A stretch of 11,787 nucleotides of DNA, taken from NCBI GenBank assembly GCA_905233785.1, contig CAJOCV010000098.1:1-11787 (forward strand). Reading direction: 5' to 3'. The translations under genes were made by a program, and so were the position numbers. The notes beneath the pieces were generated by a model. That model was given only the letters and a program-made list of their open reading frames with translations, had not been told where the DNA came from and did no database searches. The stretch is from an uncultured Oscillospiraceae bacterium (lineage in GTDB: Bacteria; Bacillota; Clostridia; Oscillospirales; Oscillospiraceae). Every line of letters begins with the position of its first letter. The stretch's first letter is position 1. This document shows, in pieces, positions 6,511 to 11,787 of this stretch.

Positions 6511-6535
6511 AGGACGGGAGTGTTCCTACTTTAAA
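6506..6535 (+). promoter_or_regulatory. Weak candidate promoter of pyk
   Basis: TTGTGA (6506-6511) and TTTAAA (6530-6535) are 18 bases apart and each matches consensus at four of six positions. RNA would start only about 20 bases before the ATG. The gene may instead be read from the oad operon, since no convincing terminator lies between. Confidence 0.25.
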
Positions 6536-6562
6536 AGTTACAATAAACAGGAGGCCATGCCC

Positions 6563-7981
6563 ATGAGAAAGACAAAAATCATCGCCACCATTGGTCCTTC
6601 CAGCGAATCCCCCGAGGTTTTCCGGGAAATGTGTCTGGCGGGTCTGAACGTCGCCCGTCTGAACTTCTCCCACGGCACCCATGAGGAGCACCAGAAGAAG
6701 CTCGACATGATCAAGGCCGTGCGGGAGGAATTAAAGCTCCCCATCGCCATCATGCTCGACACCAAAGGTCCCGAGTACCGCATCCGCACCTTCAAGGACG
6801 GCAAGATCACCCTCAACGACGGCGACGCCTTCACCTTCACCACCCGGCAGATCGAGGGCGATGAGAGCATCGTGGCCGTAAGCTACGCGGGGCTCATTGA
6901 CGATCTCGAGGTCGGAGACCGCATTCTCGTCAACAACGGCCTTGTGATTTTTGAGGTGGAGTCCCTTGAGGGCGGCACCGAGGCACATTGCCGCGTGGTC
7001 ACCGGCGGCGTTCTCTCCAACCGCAAGAGCATGAGCTTTCCCGGCAAGGTCATGCACCAGGCCTATATGAGCGAGCAGGACAAGGCCGACCTCCTGTTCG
7101 GCATCCGCAACGGCGTGGATTTTGTGGCGGCCTCCTTCGTCTCCTGCAAGCAGGATCTGCTTGACCTCAAGGGCTTTCTGCACGAGCACGGCGGCGACGG
7201 CATCGACGTGATCGCGAAGATCGAGAACCAGCACGGCGTGGACAACATCGACGAGATCTGCTCTGTCTGTGAGGGCGTGATGGTCGCGCGCGGCGACCTG
7301 GGCGTGGAGGTTCCGTTTACCGAGCTGCCCGCCATCCAGAAGCACCTGATTACCAAGTGCCGCATGCTCGGCAAGCGCGTCATCACCGCGACCGAGATGC
7401 TCGAGAGCATGATCAACAACCCCCGTCCTACCCGCGCTGAGATCAGCGACGTGGCCAACGCCGTCTATGACGGCACCAGCGCCGTGATGCTCTCCGGCGA
7501 GTCCGCCGCGGGCAAATATCCGGTGGAGTCCATCCGCATCATGGGTGAGATTGCAGAGGAGACCGAGCGGCACATTGATTACGCCGAGCAGTTCCACCAT
7601 CAGCATTTCACCATCCACAGCCGCGTGGACGCGATCTCCCACGCCGCCTGCACCATGGCCATCGACTTAAACGCCAAGGCCATCGTCGTGACCTCCCTGA
7701 GCGGCCTCACCGTGCGCATGGTCTCCCGTTTCCGGGCGCCCATCACGATTCTCGGCCTCGCCACCAGTAAGGAGGCTTGGTATAAGCTCTCCCTCTCCTG
7801 GGGCGTGCTGCCCATGCTGACGGAGCAGTTTCCCAGCATGGAGGTGCTCAACTACTATGCCGTCCGTGCGGCGAAGAAGGTTCTTGGGCTCCAGCAGAGC
7901 GATACCATCGTCATGACCGGCGGCGACACCAGCGGTCACAGCGGCAACACCAACGTCATCCGCATTGAGAATATTCCCTGA
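6563..7981 (+). CDS. pyk: Pyruvate kinase
   Basis: This 472-residue enzyme converts phosphoenolpyruvate and ADP to pyruvate and ATP, the last step of glycolysis. It starts MRKTKIIATIGPSS, and ATG 6563 is preferred over ATG 6557 because AGGAGG (6549-6554) is eight bases from the former and only two from the latter. Conserved pieces in order are NVARLNFSHG near residue 30, MLDTKGPEYRI near 65, VIAKIENQHG with catalytic K219, VMVARGDLGVEVP, and TATEMLESMINNPRPTRAEISDV. After the barrel and B domain comes a C-terminal regulatory domain of normal length, without the extra PEP-utiliser domain of some Bacillus enzymes. The gene follows the oad operon on the same strand and ends at a strong terminator. 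Confidence 0.97.
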   Translation: MRKTKIIATIGPSSESPEVFREMCLAGLNVARLNFSHGTHEEHQKKLDMIKAVREELKLPIAIMLDTKGPEYRIRTFKDGKITLNDGDAFTFTTRQIEGDESIVAVSYAGLIDDLEVGDRILVNNGLVIFEVESLEGGTEAHCRVVTGGVLSNRKSMSFPGKVMHQAYMSEQDKADLLFGIRNGVDFVAASFVSCKQDLLDLKGFLHEHGGDGIDVIAKIENQHGVDNIDEICSVCEGVMVARGDLGVEVPFTELPAIQKHLITKCRMLGKRVITATEMLESMINNPRPTRAEISDVANAVYDGTSAVMLSGESAAGKYPVESIRIMGEIAEETERHIDYAEQFHHQHFTIHSRVDAISHAACTMAIDLNAKAIVVTSLSGLTVRMVSRFRAPITILGLATSKEAWYKLSLSWGVLPMLTEQFPSMEVLNYYAVRAAKKVLGLQQSDTIVMTGGDTSGHSGNTNVIRIENIP

Positions 7982-7996
7982 GTGAAGGCGAAAATC

Positions 7997-8040
7997 GGGG
8001 GCTGTGAAAAAACGCAGTTTTTTCACAGCCCCCTTTTTTT
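7997..8040 (+). terminator. Intrinsic terminator of pyk
   Basis: GGGGGCTGTGAAAAAA (7997-8012) pairs perfectly over 16 bp with TTTTTTCACAGCCCCC (8018-8033) around the loop cgcag, followed by seven T (8034-8040). On the minus strand only a short GATTTT follows the stem, so it could act as a weaker stop for the SIR2-TPR transcript arriving from the right. Confidence 0.95.
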
Positions 8041-8057
8041 GATTATTTTATTGTCTA

Positions 8058-8135
8058 TCAGTCTACCCCAAACCGGGACAGTTCAGAGGCGGCTCCCCCC
8101 GCTGAGCTTTCCCTTGATAATGGCTCAGACTGAAC
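8058..8135. repeat. Nested inverted repeats downstream of the SIR2-TPR gene
   Basis: Three arm pairs overlap here: tcagtct (8058-8064) with agactga (8127-8133), gttcag (8081-8086) with ctgaac (8130-8135), and ctgagc (8102-8107) with gctcag (8123-8128). The outer two pairs compete for the same right-hand bases, so alternative folds are possible. The rest of the gap between the pyk terminator and position 8190 shows no gene I can support. Confidence 0.4.
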
Positions 8136-8190
8136 AGATAAAAGCTTAGCAAACGATGATTCCATCGGCAAGAGCGAAGCCCGAGAAAAT

Positions 8191-9708
8191 TTAAGCGTAG
8201 AGTCTGTTGAGACTCGCTTCGTCCGCTTCCGCAAGCTCATTCTTTCCAAGCTTTCGATATAAGCCGGCGCGTTTTTCCAGCGCATCCTGATAATCCGGAA
8301 CCAACTTGATTGCCCTTGTGTAATCTGCGACTGCTTCCTCGTAGCGCTCCATCTCCTCATAACAGCGCCCACGGTAATAGTTGTTGAACGGGTCTGATGG
8401 ATCGAACAGAACCGCTATATTGAAATCTTCCAGCGCGGCTTTGATTCGCCTCTGGCGGCGGTAGCACAGCCCCCGCATGGCATAGGCGTCAGAATAATCG
8501 GGATTGAGCCGGATCGCCTCTGTATAATTCTCGATCGCCTCGTCAAAGTCCTCCCTGCTGAAGGCCTCCTCCGCCCGGTCATAATAATCCATGAAGGTCA
8601 TCTTCCCGCTTTTTTCACGGATCTCAGCCTCTTTCTGCTCCTCCTGTTTCAGTGGCTCCACGACTTCTTTGAGCTCGTCCACCTTTTTCAAGCGGTTAAA
8701 CTGTTCATAATAGCGGCTCATGCGCTTCTCGTACTGAGCCTTGAGAAACCTGTCCGCGCCGGTGGGGATCACCTCGTCTCCGTAAAGCGCTTGCCCGAGG
8801 GCGAGCATGAGGCCGTCAAAGCCCTTCGTCTCCACGAAGCAGCCGTCCTTTTTCCGCACAAGCTCCTGAATGCGCTCAGGCGGCTCCCTCCCCTCGCGGA
8901 TGCACCAGTAGACGCCGTGCTTCATCCGAGTGCTCTCCTCCTCCAGGAAAGGCATGAGGCTCCCATCCCCGCCGCCATAGCCGATCACGATAGGCGCATA
9001 GCGTTGGAAGACGTTGGAGAGCGCCTCTCGCCATTCTTTACGCAGAGCCTTGGTCTCCTCGGGGTTGTTGAAGGGCTCGAAGAAGAGACCCCGGTGTACC
9101 TTAGCGACAATGGGTCGCTTCGTGTCCAACTCGATAAAGCCCGCAAGCGATTCATGCGCCACAACCAGGGGCTTCTTGTCCGTATAGATCGCGAGCGCAT
9201 CCTCCACCATGCTGTCAAAGTTTGTCGTGATGAGCAGATTGTTGAGGTCGGTGCGCGTCAAGAGCAGGGAGAGCGTGTGGTAGCCGATGCTGGGGATCGC
9301 CCGCTCCATGATCTGCTCCATATAGCGGTATCCGTTGGTCTTGTCCGGGTAAAAGCGCAGGCGGTAGAGATCGAAATAGTACTCGCTTGGCAGGGTCTTC
9401 CCCTGCTTCTCTTTCGCCTCGCGCCAAACGCGCTCGAGCTCGTCGAAGCCGTGCTGCAGGCGCTTGTCCGCCTTCATCGAGTCCGCCTTACGCCGTGTCC
9501 TCTCCGCGCGCCTGGGATCGGGACTGCGCCCCTCCCCCATGAGGTAGTTCATCCAGCTCATTTCCAGCTCGCCGCCGCTGCGGATGCCGGATTCCACCGA
9601 CGCGCCGGAACCGAGGATAAAGCAGAAGCGCGCGCCGTTCAAGTTTGATTCCCGGATCAGATCGGCCAGGTCAGCCGCCGATAGAATACGATGGGCAGGA
9701 AAATCCAT
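8191..9708 (-). CDS. SIR2-family protein with C-terminal TPR repeats, candidate defence NADase
   Basis: This 505-residue protein has no signal peptide or membrane span. The N-terminal domain is SIR2-like (SIR2_2 type): nucleotide-binding loop CFILGSGASVESGI at 29-42, LLITTNFDSMVEDAL at 158-172, a KVHRG motif with probable catalytic H205, and VIGYGGGDGSLMPFL at 241-255. A charged, helical linker (about 330-370) leads to TPR repeats at about 373-406, 407-440 and 441-474 and a partial one to the end, with the typical A-x-E-x-Y-T-x-A-I-x-L-P-x-Y pattern. Family knowledge: many bacterial SIR2_2 proteins are NAD-depleting effectors against phage, and TPR arrays often serve as sensors. That role is inference here. 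It stands alone with its own strong promoter. A GGGTGA ribosome site precedes the ATG, and an upstream in-frame stop limits extension. Confidence 0.85.
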   Translation of the reverse strand: MDFPAHRILSAADLADLIRESNLNGARFCFILGSGASVESGIRSGGELEMSWMNYLMGEGRSPDPRRAERTRRKADSMKADKRLQHGFDELERVWREAKEKQGKTLPSEYYFDLYRLRFYPDKTNGYRYMEQIMERAIPSIGYHTLSLLLTRTDLNNLLITTNFDSMVEDALAIYTDKKPLVVAHESLAGFIELDTKRPIVAKVHRGLFFEPFNNPEETKALRKEWREALSNVFQRYAPIVIGYGGGDGSLMPFLEEESTRMKHGVYWCIREGREPPERIQELVRKKDGCFVETKGFDGLMLALGQALYGDEVIPTGADRFLKAQYEKRMSRYYEQFNRLKKVDELKEVVEPLKQEEQKEAEIREKSGKMTFMDYYDRAEEAFSREDFDEAIENYTEAIRLNPDYSDAYAMRGLCYRRQRRIKAALEDFNIAVLFDPSDPFNNYYRGRCYEEMERYEEAVADYTRAIKLVPDYQDALEKRAGLYRKLGKNELAEADEASLNRLYA

Positions 9709-9805
9709 ATTTTCACCCGCTTTTCATGTGTTTCTGATCTAATGACGAAATCGGGGCGCAAATTTTCCGGAAGATGCCGAAGTCGATTGATTCAGCGTTT
9801 TCTTT

Positions 9806-9834
9806 ATTATACAAGCGGGAATCCCCGCGGTCAA
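9806..9834 (-). promoter_or_regulatory. Promoter of the SIR2-TPR gene
   Basis: On the minus strand a -35 TTGACC (9834-9829) and a perfect -10 TATAAT (9811-9806) are 17 bases apart. RNA would start near 9799, giving a leader of about 90 bases before the ATG. This is among the strongest promoters in the window. Confidence 0.85.
9815..9828. promoter_or_regulatory. Near-palindrome in the promoter spacer, possible operator
   Basis: The minus-strand sequence GCGGGGATTCCCGC lies wholly between the -35 and -10 boxes. Its five outer base pairs and the central A-T are symmetric, with one G-T mismatch. A dimeric repressor bound here would block polymerase. No repressor gene is adjacent, so the regulator is unknown. 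Confidence 0.4.
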
Positions 9835-9894
9835 GCGTAAAAACACCGGGGAGTCACGGCTTACGCAGGAAGGAAGAAACTGTACATGATGCGT

Positions 9895-9921
9895 CTTGCC
9901 TCCCCCTGAGGGGGAGGCAAG
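9895..9921. repeat. Perfect 12-bp inverted repeat downstream of the DUF554 gene
   Basis: The arms cttgcctccccc (9895-9906) and gggggaggcaag (9910-9921) are perfect inverted copies around the loop tga. There is no T-run on either strand. It may end or stabilise the minus-strand aro-DUF554 transcript, or be a dispersed palindromic element. The rest of the 9709-9980 gap holds the SIR2-TPR leader and promoter and nothing else I can support. Confidence 0.7.
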
Positions 9922-9980
9922 CGCAAAAGGTCATGTTTTCGCAAAATTGTTATTCTCTGGCCGGGGAGCAGACTACGGAT

Positions 9981-10691
9981 TCAGAAGGCGCTGCCCATCA
10001 GCGCCAGCACGGGAAAATACGCAATGGGCAGGAATATCGCCGGAAGCATATTGGCGACTTTGATGCGCTCCTTCCCGAGTCCGAGCATATTGATCGCCAT
10101 GCCCAGCAGGATCACGCCGCCGACGGCGGACATCTCCGTAACGGTCGAGGCGCTCAGCACCGGCGCAAGCAGGCCGGACAGCAGGGTCAGCCCGCCCTGA
10201 AACAGCAGGATGAACACGACCGAGCAGGTGACGCCGAAGCCCATCGCCGCGCCAAAGGCCATGGAGGAGACGAAGTCCAGCGTGCTTTTGGCGTAGATGA
10301 TGCTGTAATCATGGTTGATACCCGCCTCGAGCGAGCCCACAATGGTCATGGAGCCGATGCAGAAGAGGATACAGGCTGAGACAAAGCCCTCGGTAAAGCG
10401 GCTCTCGCCGCCGCCGTTTTTGAAGAGCTTTCCCTTGATCCAGTCCCCCGCGTGTTCAATGCCGTCGTCAATATGCAGCGCTTCCCCCAGCGCGGTGCCG
10501 ATCACCATGCAGACGATCACGCACAGCACGTCTGCCGTTCCGACAGCGCTTTGAATGCCGATCAGCGCCGTACAGAGCGCGAGCGCCTTTATCAGCGCCT
10601 CCTGCAGGCTCTGCTTTAAGCGGTTTTTCAGCAGGATGCCGAGAAGGCTCCCCACCAGCACCGTCGCCATGTTCACAAACACCGCGATCAT
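9981..10691 (-). CDS. DUF554 family membrane protein (YqgA/YdfK-like)
   Basis: This 236-residue protein is mostly hydrophobic, with about six or seven membrane segments. It matches what I know of the DUF554 family (E. coli YqgA, B. subtilis YdfK): MIAVFVNMATVLVGSLLGIL at the N-terminus, the conserved FCIGSMTIVGSLEAG around residues 110-124, a FVSSMAFGAAMGFG stretch, and a final AINMLGLGKERIKVANMLPA segment. The function of the family is not established; a transporter-like role is only a guess. Its ATG overlaps the aroQ stop in an ATGA, so it is translated as the last gene of the aro operon seen here. Confidence 0.88.
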   Translation of the reverse strand: MIAVFVNMATVLVGSLLGILLKNRLKQSLQEALIKALALCTALIGIQSAVGTADVLCVIVCMVIGTALGEALHIDDGIEHAGDWIKGKLFKNGGGESRFTEGFVSACILFCIGSMTIVGSLEAGINHDYSIIYAKSTLDFVSSMAFGAAMGFGVTCSVVFILLFQGGLTLLSGLLAPVLSASTVTEMSAVGGVILLGMAINMLGLGKERIKVANMLPAIFLPIAYFPVLALMGSAF

Positions 10692-11131
10692 GCCTTTGCG
10701 CCCCCTATGTAGTCGCGCAGAAAGAAGATCGCCTGTCGGTAGCCCTCAAAGCCGAGACCCATATAGGTCTTGACGCAGGCCATGCCAGCGTAGGAGATTT
10801 GACGGAAGCTTTCACGCTTTGAAACGTCGGAGAGGTGAACCTCCACCGCCGGGAGCGCCACGGCCTTGAGCGCGTCAAGGATCGCGACGCTCGTGTGGGT
10901 ATAGGCCGCGGGGTTGATGACGATCCCGTCAAACACGCCCCAGGCCGCCTGGATCTTATCCACGATCGCGCCCTCGTGGTTGTGCTGAAAAAGCTCCACC
11001 TCCACCCCGGCTTCCCGCGCGGATTCCCGGATAAAGCTTTGCAGCGCCGCAAAATCCTGTTTGCCGTAAATATCCGGCTCCCGCAGACCGAGCAGGTTCA
11101 GGTTAGGGCCATTGATGACCAGAAGCTTCAT
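10688..11131 (-). CDS. aroQ: 3-dehydroquinate dehydratase, type II
   Basis: This 147-residue enzyme is the usual size for type II dehydroquinases, which form dodecamers and convert 3-dehydroquinate to 3-dehydroshikimate, step three of the shikimate pathway. Active-site elements are all present: N10, R17 and catalytic Y22 in NGPNLNLLGLREPDIYG, N73 and H79 in VINPAAYTHTS, H99 in VEVHLSD, and R106 in KRES. The start ATG overlaps the stop of the upstream AroE-AroK fusion by four bases (ATGA), and its own stop overlaps the DUF554 start the same way. Its product is the substrate of the AroE part upstream, so consecutive enzymes are made together. Confidence 0.97.
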   Translation of the reverse strand: MKLLVINGPNLNLLGLREPDIYGKQDFAALQSFIRESAREAGVEVELFQHNHEGAIVDKIQAAWGVFDGIVINPAAYTHTSVAILDALKAVALPAVEVHLSDVSKRESFRQISYAGMACVKTYMGLGFEGYRQAIFFLRDYIGGAKA

Positions 11132-11787
11132 GCCAGCACCTCCAGAATCTTCTCCGCCGTCTCCACAAGCGCGCCGTTGTTGTCGATCACAAGATCGGCA
11201 AAGCGCTCGTACAGGGGGCGGCGTTTTTCATACATTACGCGCAGATCGTTTGTAAGCGACAGGGGTCTCCCCTCCTTGGGAAGCTTCCCAATGTCCCGCT
11301 GCAGCCAGACGATCAGGCCGTTCTGGTGCAGCAGCGCATAGTTTTCCTCCCGCGTCACACAGCCGCCGCCCGTGGAGATCACCGCGCCGGAGCGCTTGCC
11401 CAGCTCGCGCAAAACGGCGGTCTCGACTTCCCGAAAGCCCGCTTCTCCAGAGCCTGCAAAGATTTCCGGGATCGTGCGGCCCGCCGCCTTTTCGATCTGC
11501 GCGTCCGCCTCCAGCAGCGGGCGCTTCAGCTTTTCGGCGAGCAGCGCCCCCACCGTGGACTTGCCGCAGCCTGGCATCCCGACGAGGACGATGTTCTGCA
11601 TGGAACTCGACAAGGTATGCTCAATGCGGTCGATCTCGGAATCTGGGATGCTTGCCCCGGTGAAGAGCTCGCTTGCGCGCTTGGCCTGCCCGACCAGCAT
11701 ATAAAGCCCGCCCGCGTGGGGAATATGAAGCTTCTCGGCCTGTAACAAAAGCGCCGTTCGCGCGGGGTTATACACCACGTCCAGCAC
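11128..11787 (-). CDS. aroK: Shikimate dehydrogenase-shikimate kinase fusion (C-terminal part; cut by window edge)
   Basis: The frame is open through the window edge, so the true N-terminus is outside (the first visible codon is GTG, not a proven start). Visible residues 2-44, beginning LDVVYNPARTALL and including GGLYMLVGQA and ending LFTG, match the C-terminal end of shikimate dehydrogenase AroE. After a short linker (about 45-62) comes a complete shikimate kinase of about 157 residues: Walker A GMPGCGKST at 70-78, D95 and R119 for shikimate binding, TGGG at 139-142, and the lid-region RPL at 174-176. No stop codon or ribosome site precedes the kinase methionine at residue 63, which supports one fused polypeptide. 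The D-x-D of many kinases reads E-A-D here (residues 93-95). Together the domains would perform steps four and five of the pathway. aroQ follows with a 4-base overlap. Confidence 0.9.
   Translation of the reverse strand: MLDVVYNPARTALLLQAEKLHIPHAGGLYMLVGQAKRASELFTGASIPDSEIDRIEHTLSSSMQNIVLVGMPGCGKSTVGALLAEKLKRPLLEADAQIEKAAGRTIPEIFAGSGEAGFREVETAVLRELGKRSGAVISTGGGCVTREENYALLHQNGLIVWLQRDIGKLPKEGRPLSLTNDLRVMYEKRRPLYERFADLVIDNNGALVETAEKILEVLA

Noticed and set aside
6539..6544. TACAAT as a pyk -10 box
   Set aside because: RNA would start inside the AGGAGG ribosome site, leaving no usable leader.
5129..6691. 520-codon minus-strand open frame opposite oadB
   Set aside because: It is rich in D, H, G, E and Q as expected from the antisense of a GC-rich membrane gene, shows no recognisable domain, and overlaps a clear oadB.
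8058..8372. 104-codon minus-strand open frame past the SIR2-TPR end
   Set aside because: It overlaps the TPR region in another frame. The SIR2-TPR protein ends naturally, so a frameshifted extension is not supported.
9774..10379. 201-codon plus-strand open frame across the SIR2 promoter and DUF554
   Set aside because: It is antisense to DUF554 and crosses a strong opposite promoter. It has no ribosome site and a low-complexity H/Q/D-rich product.

Overview
The window looks like chromosomal DNA from a GC-rich member of the Clostridia, probably an anaerobic gut bacterium of the Oscillospiraceae type. This is inferred from strong Shine-Dalgarno sites, sigma-A-type promoters with TATAAT -10 boxes, a four-gene sodium-pump oxaloacetate decarboxylase, an AroE-AroK fusion and the gene repertoire. 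No rRNA, tRNA, CRISPR array or complete insertion sequence is visible.

Layout. Positions 1-2460 (minus strand) hold uvrB followed 7 bases later by the start of polA: excision repair linked to repair synthesis, driven by a clear promoter at 2488-2516. The 602-base gap from 2461 to 3062 is densely used. It holds the uvrB promoter, a tiny plus-strand gene for a 27-residue membrane peptide with its own near-consensus promoter and Shine-Dalgarno site, a perfect 14-bp hairpin terminator, a convergent minus-strand promoter, and the oadA promoter. A 15-base direct repeat covers the start codon of the tiny gene and recurs beyond the terminator, where the convergent RNA would transcribe its complement. 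This is the layout of an Fst/par-like type I toxin-antitoxin locus and is the most interesting thing in the window.

Positions 3063-6391 (plus) encode the oxaloacetate decarboxylase complex in the order oadA, oadG, biotin carrier, oadB. Pyruvate kinase (6563-7981) follows and ends at a strong intrinsic terminator. Both activities feed pyruvate, one from oxaloacetate with Na+ export, the other from phosphoenolpyruvate with ATP formation.

Positions 8191-9708 (minus) encode a stand-alone SIR2-domain protein with C-terminal TPR repeats. It has its own strong promoter, whose spacer contains a near-palindrome. It is a candidate NAD-consuming immune or stress effector.

Positions 9981-11787 (minus) form a tightly coupled operon: the AroE-AroK fusion (cut by the window edge), aroQ, and a DUF554 membrane protein, each joined to the next by a 4-base ATGA overlap. 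Several hairpins with no T-run lie between genes (6417-6510, 8058-8135, 9895-9921). They may be dispersed palindromic elements.
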